A stretch of DNA of 47,438 nt, taken from the NCBI GenBank assembly GCA_031399165.1, contig JANNOO010000061.1, positions 1-47,438 of the forward strand, in the 5' to 3' direction. Of this stretch, positions 32,963-40,801 are shown piece after piece (the stretch's first letter is position 1; every line of letters starts with the position of its first letter). A program made the position numbers and the translations under genes. Source of the stretch: JAKFWI01 sp031399165. GTDB lineage: Bacteria; Pseudomonadota; Alphaproteobacteria; Caulobacterales; Aquidulcibacteraceae. Under the pieces are notes generated by a model. That model did not search any database and had not been told where the DNA came from. It was given only the letters and a program-made list of their open reading frames with translations.

Positions 32963-33011
32963 CGCGATTGCTTGCCTCGTTCAATGCTTGTTCGAGCAAA
33001 CAGGACGCCCC

Positions 33012-34235
33012 TCATATTTCCATCCCCAGATGGCCAGCGACGGCGAAGATGTCCTTGTCGCCGCGGCCGCAGAGATTCATTACGACGATGCCGCCCTTGC
33101 CCAATTCCTTCGCGACATCGCCGACGCGCGCGAGCGCGTGCGCCGGTTCGAGCGCGGGGATGATGCCTTCCAGCTTGGTGCAGAGCTGGAACGCGGCGAG
33201 CGCTTCGTCGTCCGTGGCGCTGAGATACGTCGCACGGCCAGTATCGTGCAGCCAGGAATGTTCCGGGCCGATGCCGGGATAGTCGAGGCCGGCGGATATC
33301 GAATGCGCATCGGTGATCTGGCCGTCTTCGTTCTGCAAGAGATAGGTGCGGTTGCCATGCAGCACGCCGGGCTTGCCGCCCGCGAGCGCGGCGGCGTGGA
33401 GGCCTGATTTGAGGCCCTTCCCGGCTGCTTCGACGCCGAACAACTTGACGCCCTTATCGTCGAGAAACGGATAGAACAGGCCCATCGCATTCGAGCCGCC
33501 GCCGATCGCAGCGACGAGCGCATCGGGCAGCCGCCCTTCCCGTTCGGCTATCTGCACTTTGGTTTCGCGGCCGATCACGCTTTGAAAATCGCGCACCATT
33601 TCCGGATAGGGATGCGGACCGGCGACTGTGCCGATGCAATAATAAGTGCTGTCGACATTCGTGACCCAATCGCGCAGCGCTTCGTTCATCGCATCTTTCA
33701 GCGTGCCTGTTCCGCTATCGACGGGCCGGACTTCGGCGCCGAGCAATTTCATCCGGAATACGTTCGGCTTTTGCCGTTCGATATCCGTCGCGCCCATGAA
33801 CACAACGCAGGGCAGATCGAAGCGCGCGCAAACCGTGGCGGTGGCGACACCGTGCTGACCGGCGCCGGTTTCAGCGATGATCCGCGTCTTGCCCATGCGC
33901 TTGGCGAGCATCACTTGGCCGAGGCAATGATTGATCTTGTGCGCGCCGGTATGATTGAGTTCGTCGCGCTTGAAGTAGATTTTCGCGGCGCCGTAATGAT
34001 CGGTCAGCCGCTCGGCGAAATACAGCGGGCTTGGACGGCCGACATAATCGCGCAGGAATACGTCGAGTTCGGCTTGATAAGCCGGATCATCCTGCGCGGC
34101 GCGGTAGGCGCGCTCTAAATCAAGCACCAGCGGCATCAGCGTCTCGGCGACATAACGCCCGCCGAACTGTCCGAACCGGCCGCGTTCGTCAGGCAGTTCG
34201 CGGGCGTTGCGCAAAGTCGTTCCGTTTGAAGCCAT
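33012..34235 (-). CDS. trpB: tryptophan synthase beta chain
   Basis: PLP enzyme that joins indole and serine to tryptophan. At 407 residues it has the usual length, with the Schiff-base lysine in LNHTGAHKINH, the PLP-phosphate loop AIGGGSNAMG, and the C-terminal VNLCGRGDKD signature (here MNLCGRGDKDI). The N terminus includes GRFGQFGGRYVAETLMP. The ATG at 34233-34235 is 8 bases after the trpF stop. The genes read trpF-trpB-trpA in one direction. Confidence 0.96.
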   Translation of the reverse strand: MASNGTTLRNARELPDERGRFGQFGGRYVAETLMPLVLDLERAYRAAQDDPAYQAELDVFLRDYVGRPSPLYFAERLTDHYGAAKIYFKRDELNHTGAHKINHCLGQVMLAKRMGKTRIIAETGAGQHGVATATVCARFDLPCVVFMGATDIERQKPNVFRMKLLGAEVRPVDSGTGTLKDAMNEALRDWVTNVDSTYYCIGTVAGPHPYPEMVRDFQSVIGRETKVQIAEREGRLPDALVAAIGGGSNAMGLFYPFLDDKGVKLFGVEAAGKGLKSGLHAAALAGGKPGVLHGNRTYLLQNEDGQITDAHSISAGLDYPGIGPEHSWLHDTGRATYLSATDDEALAAFQLCTKLEGIIPALEPAHALARVGDVAKELGKGGIVVMNLCGRGDKDIFAVAGHLGMEI

Positions 34236-34243
34236 TAGAGATT

Positions 34244-34882
34244 TTAGGCCTTTTTTGCCGCCGCGAGAAAGGCTGCGATGCGGGCCGCGTCCTTTACCCC
34301 CGGCGCGCTTTCGACGCCAGAGGACACGTCCAGCGCCTCGGCCCCGCTGGCCGCCAGCGCGGCCGGCGCATTTTCAGGGTTAAGCCCGCCGGAAAGCATC
34401 CAGGGCCGCGAAAAGCGGCGCCCTGCCAGCATGGTCCAGTCGAACGCGGCGCCGTGGCCGCCGGGGCGGTCAGCGTTGGGCGGGGCCTTGGCGTCGAACA
34501 TCAGCCAGTCGGCCACCGGCTCGAACGCCGCTGCGGCCGCAAAATCTTCCCCGCGCGCGATCGGCAAGGCTTTGATCACGCCCTTGCGGGCGAAGGTCCG
34601 CGCCGCCGCCACGCGCGCTGGGCTTTCGGCGCCGTGCAATTGGATCCAGTCGGGAGCCACGCGATCGGCGATCATCGCCAGCAGCGCGTCGCCCGCGTCC
34701 ACCGTGACCGCTACGATGTCAGCCTTGCCACGGGCGATCGCAGCAAGCGGACGCGCCGTCTCGGGCGAGAGATTACGCGGGCTCGGCGGAAAAAAAACAA
34801 AGCCGACCCAGCGCGCATCGCCGGCCAGCGCCGCATGCACGGCGTCGGCCGTTGCGAGACCGCAGATTTTTACGTCAGCCAT
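34244..34882 (-). CDS. trpF: phosphoribosylanthranilate isomerase
   Basis: Third step of tryptophan synthesis, converting PRA to CdRP. The 212-residue TIM barrel has the catalytic cysteine in VKICGLATADAV (near residue 7), VGFVFFPPSPRNL, IQLHGAE, the catalytic aspartate in LMFDAKAP, LSGGLNPEN and the phosphate-binding DVSSGVESAPGVKD. The start ATG gives MADVKICGL. It heads the trpFBA-accD-folC group; mscL lies 51 bases upstream on the same strand. Confidence 0.94.
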   Translation of the reverse strand: MADVKICGLATADAVHAALAGDARWVGFVFFPPSPRNLSPETARPLAAIARGKADIVAVTVDAGDALLAMIADRVAPDWIQLHGAESPARVAAARTFARKGVIKALPIARGEDFAAAAAFEPVADWLMFDAKAPPNADRPGGHGAAFDWTMLAGRRFSRPWMLSGGLNPENAPAALAASGAEALDVSSGVESAPGVKDAARIAAFLAAAKKA

Positions 34883-34933
34883 GCCGCCATTGATTTAGGA
34901 GCTTCGCCAGCCCAGCGGGAGGGGTGTTGGCGG

Positions 34934-35347
34934 TTATGGCCGATTCGCCAGCAGATCGCGGATTTCGGTCAGCAGCTTTTCCTCCGTGGTGGGCGCGGCC
35001 GGCGCGGCAGGCTTTTCGGCCTCCTTCTTGCGCATCGCGTTCATGCCCTTCACGACCAAAAACAGCACCCAGGCGACGATGGTGAAGGAGATCATAGCGT
35101 TGATGAATTTGCCGTAGCCCAAAAGGGTTGCCGGCTTTTCCACGCCATCGGGCCCGATCATGGCGGGCGCCAGGGTTATCGCCTGCTTCGAAAAATCGAG
35201 CCCGCCGGCTAGCAATCCGATCGGTGGCATCACCACATCGTTGACCAGCGATTGGACGATCGAATTGAACGCCGCGCCGATGATCACGCCGATGGCGAGA
35301 TCAACAACATTGCCGCGCAACGCGAAGTCACGAAATTCCTTAAGCAT
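34934..35347 (-). CDS. mscL: large-conductance mechanosensitive channel
   Basis: Homopentameric inner-membrane channel that opens under membrane tension to release solutes during hypo-osmotic shock. The 137-residue protein starts MLKEFRDFALRGNVVDLAIGVIIGAAF, with TM1 at about 15-45. The periplasmic loop follows (about 46-75), then TM2 (KFINAMISFTIVAWVLFLVVKGM, about 78-104) and a charged cytoplasmic helix (LLTEIRDLL). The length is typical. It sits between ihfB and trpF on the same strand, 23 bases after ihfB. Confidence 0.93.
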   Translation of the reverse strand: MLKEFRDFALRGNVVDLAIGVIIGAAFNSIVQSLVNDVVMPPIGLLAGGLDFSKQAITLAPAMIGPDGVEKPATLLGYGKFINAMISFTIVAWVLFLVVKGMNAMRKKEAEKPAAPAAPTTEEKLLTEIRDLLANRP

Positions 35348-35370
35348 CGAATGGGTTTCCTGGCGTGAGA

Positions 35371-35679
35371 TTAATCGTCGTCGCCGTCGAGCGAACCATC
35401 GCCGTTCGTGACATGCGCGCGCAATTCCTTGCCGGCTTTGAAAAATGGCACACGCTTGGCTTCAACGCCCACTGAAGCGCCGGTGCGCGGATTGCGGCCG
35501 ACGCGGGCGTCACGCGTGCGTACAGAAAACGCGCCGAACCCTCGTATCTCCACCCGGTCCCCGCGCTCCAGCGCGCCGGAAATTTCTTCCAGCACGCTAT
35601 CGACCATCGTCTCGACCTCTGGGGCCTTCCAATGGCTGAATTTCTGCTGCAGCCGCGCCACGAGCTCGGATCTCAGCAT
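35371..35679 (-). CDS. ihfB: integration host factor subunit beta
   Basis: DNA-bending protein of the HU/IHF family, 102 residues. It opens MLRSELVARLQQKFSHWKAPEVE and has the family signature GDRVEIRGFGAFSVRTRDARVGRNPRTGASV covering the DNA-intercalating arm, with the RNPRTG turn. The position directly downstream of rpsA is the standard ihfB location in Proteobacteria and distinguishes it from HU and IhfA. The tail ends in an acidic GDGSLDGDDD extension. A terminator-like hairpin lies between rpsA and this gene, so ihfB may have its own promoter. Confidence 0.9.
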   Translation of the reverse strand: MLRSELVARLQQKFSHWKAPEVETMVDSVLEEISGALERGDRVEIRGFGAFSVRTRDARVGRNPRTGASVGVEAKRVPFFKAGKELRAHVTNGDGSLDGDDD

Positions 35680-35754
35680 GCGCCAGCTCCCTTACCGCAC
35701 AGATGAGACCATTTGGCAACGTTACCGTCAAGAATTTGTAAGAAAAACAGACGC

Positions 35755-35790
35755 GAAGAAAAAAGGGCCGGCGCGTGCGCGCCGACCCTT
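35755..35790 (-). terminator. rho-independent terminator of rpsA
   Basis: Reading the minus strand after the rpsA stop, a GC-rich stem (plus-strand 35764-35774 with 35779-35789, one mismatch, 4-base loop) is followed at once by a run of six T on the minus strand (plus-strand A run near 35758-35764). This is a standard intrinsic terminator about 40 bases past rpsA. Confidence 0.8.
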
Positions 35791-35826
35791 GGTTGTTGCC
35801 GGGTTGTTGCCGGACTTGACGTAAGG

Positions 35827-37545
35827 TCAGCCCTTTTCTTTCTCGCGCAAGGCCGCGCCCAGAATATCGCCCAGCGAAGCGCCGCTATCGGACGAGCCGA
35901 ACTTGGCGATGGCCTCCTTGTCGTCAGCCATTTCCAGGGCCTTAACCGACAGCGAAGCCTTGCGGGCGTTCTTGTCGTAGGCGGTGATCAGCGCGTCGAT
36001 CCGGTCTCCGACCGCGAACCGTTCCGGGCGTTGCTCCGAACGCTCCCGTGACAGATCGGATTTGCGGACGAACGAGCGCATGACATTGCCCTCGCCAAAC
36101 GCCACTTCCACGCCGCCAGAGGCGATTTCGACCACCTCGACGGTGATGCGCTGGCCCTTGCGGTAATCGCTGCCCGCCGCTTCGACCCGATCATCGACCT
36201 GCTTGATGCCCAGGCTGATGCGTTCCTTCTCGACGTCGATGTCCAGCACTTTGGCCTTAACCACGTCGCCCTTGTTGAACCGCGTAAGGGCTTCTTCGCC
36301 CTGTGCGTCCCAGGCGATGTCGCTGAGGTGGACCATGCCGTCCAGCTCCGGCGAAAGGCCGACGAACAGACCAAATTCGGTGATGTTCTTGATCTCGCCT
36401 TCGACGATCGAACCGACCGGGTGTTCGGCAGCGAGTTGCTCCCACGGGTTGGACATAACTTGCTTCAGGCCGAGCGAGATCCGGCGCTTTTCGCCGTCCA
36501 CGTCCAGGATCATCACATCGACTTCCTGGCTGGTGGAGATCAGCTTGCCTGGGTGGACGTTCTTTTTCGTCCAGCTCATTTCGCTGACGTGCACCAGGCC
36601 TTCGACGCCTGCCTCCAGTTCCACGAAGGCGCCGTAATCGGTGATGTTGGTGACGCGGCCGGTGAACTTGCCGTTGACCGGGTATTTCTGCTCAACGCCA
36701 TCCCACGGATCGGTTTGCAGCTGCTTCATGCCGAGGCTGATGCGTTGCGTGTCCGGGTTGATCTTTACGATCTGGACTTTCACCGTGTCGCCCACGTTCA
36801 GCACCTGAGACGGGTGCGAGACGCGCTTCCAGCTCATATCCGTAACGTGCAGCAGGCCATCGATGCCGCCGAGGTCAACGAACGCGCCGTAATCGGTGAT
36901 GTTCTTGACCACGCCTTCGCGGATCTCGCCCTCTTGCAGCGCGCCGACGATTTCGGCGCGTTCGGAGGCGCGGGTTTCCTCAAGCACGGCCCTACGTGAA
37001 ACGACGATGTTGCCGCGCGCGCGGTCCATTTTCAGGATCGCGAAAGGCTGCGTGATGTTGAGCAGCGCGCCGACATCGCGCACCGGGCGGATATCGACTT
37101 GCGAACCGGGCAGGAACGCATTGGCGCCGCCAAGATCGACGGTGAAGCCGCCCTTCACGCGGCCGACCAGCGCGCCCATCACAGGCTCTTGCGCGGCGAA
37201 ATTCTTTTCCAGGCGCGTCCAGGCTTCTTCGCGGCGGGCCTTTTCGCGGCTGATGACGGCTTCGCCGAGCGCGTTCTCGATGCGGTCCAGATAGACTTCA
37301 ACGATGTCGCCGGCCTTCGGCGCGGGGCCGTCATTGTCGACAAGGAATTCACGGAGCGGGATACGGCCTTCGGTCTTGAGGCCGACATCAACGACGACGA
37401 AATCGTTTTCGATGGCGACGACCGTGGCGGGGACCACGCGTCCCTCGATCATGCCGCGGCCCGCGAGGCTTTCCTCGAGCATGGCCGCGAAATCTTGTTG
37501 GGATGGGTTGAATGACGATAGTTGAGCGTGTTGAGCGGTGGCCAA
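35827..37545 (-). CDS. rpsA: 30S ribosomal protein S1
   Basis: Binds mRNA leaders and brings them to the ribosome. The 572-residue protein has six S1 (OB-fold) repeats; repeats 3-6 show the clear RNA-binding pattern, for example GVVKNITDYGAFVDLGGIDG, GRVTNITDYGAFVELEAGVE and GEIKNITEFGLFVGLSPELD. The start gives MATAQHAQLSSFNPSQQDF. The cmk gene lies upstream and ihfB downstream on the same strand, the classic order. Its leader holds two small hairpins, a possible site for S1 autoregulation. Confidence 0.97.
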   Translation of the reverse strand: MATAQHAQLSSFNPSQQDFAAMLEESLAGRGMIEGRVVPATVVAIENDFVVVDVGLKTEGRIPLREFLVDNDGPAPKAGDIVEVYLDRIENALGEAVISREKARREEAWTRLEKNFAAQEPVMGALVGRVKGGFTVDLGGANAFLPGSQVDIRPVRDVGALLNITQPFAILKMDRARGNIVVSRRAVLEETRASERAEIVGALQEGEIREGVVKNITDYGAFVDLGGIDGLLHVTDMSWKRVSHPSQVLNVGDTVKVQIVKINPDTQRISLGMKQLQTDPWDGVEQKYPVNGKFTGRVTNITDYGAFVELEAGVEGLVHVSEMSWTKKNVHPGKLISTSQEVDVMILDVDGEKRRISLGLKQVMSNPWEQLAAEHPVGSIVEGEIKNITEFGLFVGLSPELDGMVHLSDIAWDAQGEEALTRFNKGDVVKAKVLDIDVEKERISLGIKQVDDRVEAAGSDYRKGQRITVEVVEIASGGVEVAFGEGNVMRSFVRKSDLSRERSEQRPERFAVGDRIDALITAYDKNARKASLSVKALEMADDKEAIAKFGSSDSGASLGDILGAALREKEKG

Positions 37546-37574
37546 ATGGAACTCCGATAAATCGTTACATGCCT

Positions 37575-37609
37575 GCCGGTTGGTTCCGGCGGTCTGGGCA
37601 AAAGCGCCC
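37575..37609 (-). promoter_or_regulatory. two small hairpins in the rpsA leader
   Basis: Thirty to 65 bases upstream of the rpsA start, on the minus strand, GCCGG-N6-CCGGC (37575-37590) and GGGC-N6-GCCC (37596-37609) can pair. S1 represses its own translation in Gammaproteobacteria through structured leader hairpins; that these do the same here is inference. Confidence 0.35.
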
Positions 37610-37722
37610 TGGTTGGTGAGCCGAGCCGGAAACGCAAGCGCGCCCGCACGAAGCGGGCAAGGCGGGCGATAACGCGGGCCGGGGCGACGGTGCGGCGCTG
37701 CTTCCTGATGACGGAAGGAGCG

Positions 37723-38343
37723 TTAGCGGGCCGCGTCGATGATGCGACGGGCTGCCGTAGCCGCGCCCTCTATAGAGAGCGCGGTGGTGTCGAGCAAGTG
37801 CGCGTCGGAGGCTTGTATCAGGGGCGCGACCGGACGGGTCATGTCGCGGTGGTCACGGTCGGCGATCTGGGCTTTCAGCGCCTCGAATTCAACCGGCTCG
37901 CCGCGCGCGGCCAATTCGGCGTGCCGCCGGCGGGTTCGCTCTTCGAGCGAGGCGTCGACGAAGAATTTCACGTCAGCGTCAGGGCAGATGACCGTGCCGA
38001 TATCGCGCCCATCCAGCACCGCGCCGCCCAGCTGGCGGGCGAAGGCGCGCTGCGCATCGAAAAGGATGGCGCGGACCTTCTGATTGCCCGCCACCACCGA
38101 AGCCGCCGTTCCGACGGCCCCACTACGTATGCGGTACTCATCAATGTCGCTCAGATCGAGCGTGCGGGCCGCCGCCTCGGCGATGGCGCTGTCGGCGACG
38201 TTACCGCCCCCATCCAGAACCGCCAGCGCCACGGCGCGGTAGAGCGCGCCCGTATCGAGCCGCGCGACCCCATAATGGCGCGCCAGTTCCCGGGCGAGCG
38301 TGCCCTTGCCGGAAGCGGTCGTGCCATCAATGGCTATGATCAT
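37723..38343 (-). CDS. cmk: cytidylate kinase
   Basis: Phosphorylates CMP and dCMP. The 206-residue P-loop kinase begins MIIAIDGTTASGKGTLARELA (P-loop GTTASGKGT, about 7-15), then RLDTGALYRAVAL, DGRDIGTVICPDADVKFFVDA and RDHRDMTRPVAPL, the family's CMP-binding and LID segments. It lies between aroA and rpsA on the same strand, the conserved aroA-cmk-rpsA order. Confidence 0.95.
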   Translation of the reverse strand: MIIAIDGTTASGKGTLARELARHYGVARLDTGALYRAVALAVLDGGGNVADSAIAEAAARTLDLSDIDEYRIRSGAVGTAASVVAGNQKVRAILFDAQRAFARQLGGAVLDGRDIGTVICPDADVKFFVDASLEERTRRRHAELAARGEPVEFEALKAQIADRDHRDMTRPVAPLIQASDAHLLDTTALSIEGAATAARRIIDAAR

Positions 38344-38400
38344 GGCGCGGGTTTAAGGGCGAGGCAGCGCCGTGAAAAGCGCGATTATGGCGGCCTGAGT

Positions 38401-39708
38401 TCATGCAATCTGTGCGCCGAGCGCCCGCATCAGTTCGGCGAAACCCGGAAAGCTGGTGGCGATCATCTCGGCGTCATCGACCGTCACCGGCCCGCGCGAT
38501 GCAAGGCCGAGCACCAGATGGCTCATCGCGATGCGATGATCGCCCTTGGTGATGACCTGCCCGCCTTCCGGCGCAAGCGGCGCGCCATGCACGATCATGC
38601 CTTCGCTCTCTTCCTCGACGCGCACGCCGCAATTTCTCAATCCCGCCGCCATCAGCGCGATGCGATCACTTTCCTTGACGCGCAATTCGCCGATGCCGCG
38701 CATGATCGTGTCGCCCTCTGCGAACGCGGCGGCCACGGCGAGGATCGGATATTCATCGATCATGGACGGCGCGCGCGCGGGCGGCACGGTGACGCCTGTC
38801 AGCCCGGAATGCCGCGCGCGCAAATCCGCCACCGGCTCGCCGCTTTCGATTCGTTCATTCACAACGTCGATCGACGCGCCCATCTCGCGCAGGGTTTCAA
38901 ACAAGCCGGTGCGCAGCGGATTCATCATGACGTTCGGCACAATCACGTCGGAGCCCGGCGTCAGGATGGCGGCGACCAGGGGAAACGCTGCCGAAGACGG
39001 ATCAGCCGGCACGCGCAGCGCCGCCATGCCGCCAAACCCGCGCGGCGCCCTTAGCCGGACGACGCGGCCGGCTGGCGTGTCCTCCCGCGTTAGATCGGCG
39101 GCGCCGAAACCGGCGATCATGTTCTCGGTATGATCGCGGGTCGGCTCTGACTCTATGACTTCCGTCATGCCTTCAGCATGAAGCCCGGCCAGCAGGATAG
39201 CGGATTTGACCTGCGCTGAAGCCACCGGCAAGCGATAGGAGATCCCCTTCAGCGCACCCCCCTTCACGGTAAGAGGCAACCGGCCTTCCGTATCGCGAAC
39301 GATTGCCAGTCCCATTTGCTTCAGAGGTTCGAGCACGCGTTTCATCGGCCGGGTGCGCAGCGAGGCATCGCCGTCGAACGTCACTTCGATCGGGAATCCT
39401 GCCGCCGCGCCCATGATCAGGCGCACACCGGTGCCCGAATTGCCGCAATCGATCACCGATGTGGGTTGCGAAAAGCCGCCCATGCCCAATACCCGCCAGC
39501 GGCCGGCGCCGAGGTTTTCTACCGTCGCCCCGAAGGCGCGCATGGCTTCGGCGGTAGCCAGCACGTCCGCGCCCTCTAGCAGACCGATGATTTCAGTGGG
39601 ACCATTGGCCAGGGCGGCCAGGATCAAAGCGCGGTGGGAAATCGATTTATCCCCCGGCACGCGCGCTTCGCCTTTAAGCGGTCCCGAGGGGCGCGCCGTG
39701 AACTCCAT
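38401..39708 (-). CDS. aroA: 3-phosphoshikimate 1-carboxyvinyltransferase (EPSP synthase)
   Basis: Sixth step of the shikimate pathway. The 435-residue protein has the signatures PGDKSISHRALIL, DCGNSGTGVRL, DGDASLRTRPMKRVLEPL, SAQVKSAILLAGL, RAPSMIDEYPILAVAAAFAEG and RVKESDRIALMA. The DASLRTRPM segment and overall spacing fit the class II branch found in alphaproteobacteria, while the active-site loop NSGT keeps glycine at the position occupied by alanine in the CP4 enzyme. The ATG at 39706-39708 (MEFTARPSGPLKG) is preferred; 23 more codons upstream are open but would cut into the divergent gene's leader. Confidence 0.95.
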   Translation of the reverse strand: MEFTARPSGPLKGEARVPGDKSISHRALILAALANGPTEIIGLLEGADVLATAEAMRAFGATVENLGAGRWRVLGMGGFSQPTSVIDCGNSGTGVRLIMGAAAGFPIEVTFDGDASLRTRPMKRVLEPLKQMGLAIVRDTEGRLPLTVKGGALKGISYRLPVASAQVKSAILLAGLHAEGMTEVIESEPTRDHTENMIAGFGAADLTREDTPAGRVVRLRAPRGFGGMAALRVPADPSSAAFPLVAAILTPGSDVIVPNVMMNPLRTGLFETLREMGASIDVVNERIESGEPVADLRARHSGLTGVTVPPARAPSMIDEYPILAVAAAFAEGDTIMRGIGELRVKESDRIALMAAGLRNCGVRVEEESEGMIVHGAPLAPEGGQVITKGDHRIAMSHLVLGLASRGPVTVDDAEMIATSFPGFAELMRALGAQIA

Positions 39709-39806
39709 GGGCTTAAATATCCGGAGGGGCTGAAAACAGACTACAAAGTTTTTGACAGGGGGGCCAGCGCGTGGCAAGCGACGCCGCCATTTTCAAGGAG
39801 CCAAGC

Positions 39807-40277
39807 GTGGCGAAGGCCGAACTCGGCGACAAGCAGCTTTGCCCTTCCTGCGGGGCTAAATTCTACGATCTCGGCAAGCGCCCGGCGGTATGCCCGAAAT
39901 GCGCCACCGCGTTCGACCCGACCGATGAGGCCGTTAGGCTGAAGCGCGTACGCACGCGTCCGCCGGCCTATGAGGAGGACGAAGCGCCGAAAGCCGCCAA
40001 GGCGGCGGACGACGACGAAGCGGCCGAGGAAGAGGAAGAGACCGTCGAACTCGACGAGGCTGCGGTGGCAGACCCTGTCGAAGGCACGCTGGATGAGGAC
40101 GAGGAAGAAGGCCCGGCCAATTCGGACGAGATTCCGGCCGGCTTCTCCGAAGACGTGGGCGAAGAAGAGGAAGAAGCCGCCGACGACGACGCCGTGCCGA
40201 TCCTGGAAGACGAGGAAGAAGAATTCCCGGAAGACGAGATCGAAATCGGCACCGATGAAGAGGATCCGCCAAGCTGA
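39807..40277 (+). CDS. TIGR02300 / FYDLN-acid domain protein
   Basis: A 156-residue protein with an N-terminal zinc-ribbon-like block: CPSCGAKFYDLGKRPAVCPKCA (two CxxC pairs around the FYDL motif), then a long, very acidic low-complexity tail of glutamate and aspartate. The family is almost confined to alphaproteobacteria, is usually next to aroA and a tRNA-Ala gene, and has no established function. The GTG at 39807 follows AAGGAG by six bases and gives the usual MAKAELGDKQLCPSCG beginning; an in-frame codon at 39771 is less likely. It is divergent from aroA. Confidence 0.88.
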   Translation: MAKAELGDKQLCPSCGAKFYDLGKRPAVCPKCATAFDPTDEAVRLKRVRTRPPAYEEDEAPKAAKAADDDEAAEEEEETVELDEAAVADPVEGTLDEDEEEGPANSDEIPAGFSEDVGEEEEEAADDDAVPILEDEEEEFPEDEIEIGTDEEDPPS

Positions 40278-40377
40278 GGCGAAAGCCCTGGTTTAAACAG
40301 CTGCTTGAAACAGCCGGAATCGGCGCTTAGGTTCCGCGCGCGCCGCCAGACCCCCCAGGGTCAGGCGTACCAAAGAT

Positions 40378-40453
40378 GGGGCCATAGCTCAGCTGGGAGA
40401 GCGCCTGCATGGCATGCAGGAGGTCAGCGGTTCGATCCCGCTTGGCTCCACCA
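40378..40453 (+). tRNA. tRNA-Ala (anticodon GGC)
   Basis: A 76-base cloverleaf: acceptor GGGGCCA pairs with TGGCTCC (one G-U), D-arm AGCTCAGCTGGGAGAGC, anticodon stem CCTGC/GCAGG with loop ATGGCAT (anticodon GGC), T-arm GGTTCGATCC, discriminator A and an encoded CCA. It stands between the housekeeping block and the recombinase-bearing accessory region, where islands often begin. Confidence 0.97.
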
Positions 40454-40801
40454 ACCAAACCAGCCGGTTTGAAAGCGCGACGCGGCCCGCTCTTGAGGCC
40501 GCATGAACAGCGGGAAAAATCAAACAAACCGTCGGTAGACGGCGCTCGTCCCGAAATAGCGGGAAAGTTGGCGTCGTTTCAGCGCAGCGCGTCTCCATTT
40601 GCGCTGCGGACCACTACGGTTTTGCCCGTGAAAAACAGGCGAATCTTGGCGTTTTCGCCCCAAATTCCGCCGTTCGGCGGATACGATGCGGAAAACAACA
40701 GGAATTTCAGCGAGAACCAACAAAACCGCGGTAAAAAAGAACAGGCTCGCGCCGCAAAACAACAGGCGCACTTGCGAGAATAATCGGATTTTTGTTGCGA
40801 T
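40454..40801. other. 348-base gap between tRNA-Ala and the recombinase gene
   Basis: No gene is seen. The right half (from about 40600) is noticeably richer in A than the flanking core. An 11-base direct repeat AAAACAACAGG occurs at 40692-40702 and 40757-40767, and AGCGGGAAA/TAGCGGGAAA copies occur near 40515 and 40558. The junction between core and accessory DNA probably lies in this stretch, but I could not find a second copy of the tRNA end that would define an attachment site. Confidence 0.4.

Noticed and set aside
34031..35212. Plus-strand open frame of 393 codons across trpB, trpF and mscL
   Set aside because: It crosses three well-supported genes on the other strand and is arginine-rich low-complexity sequence.
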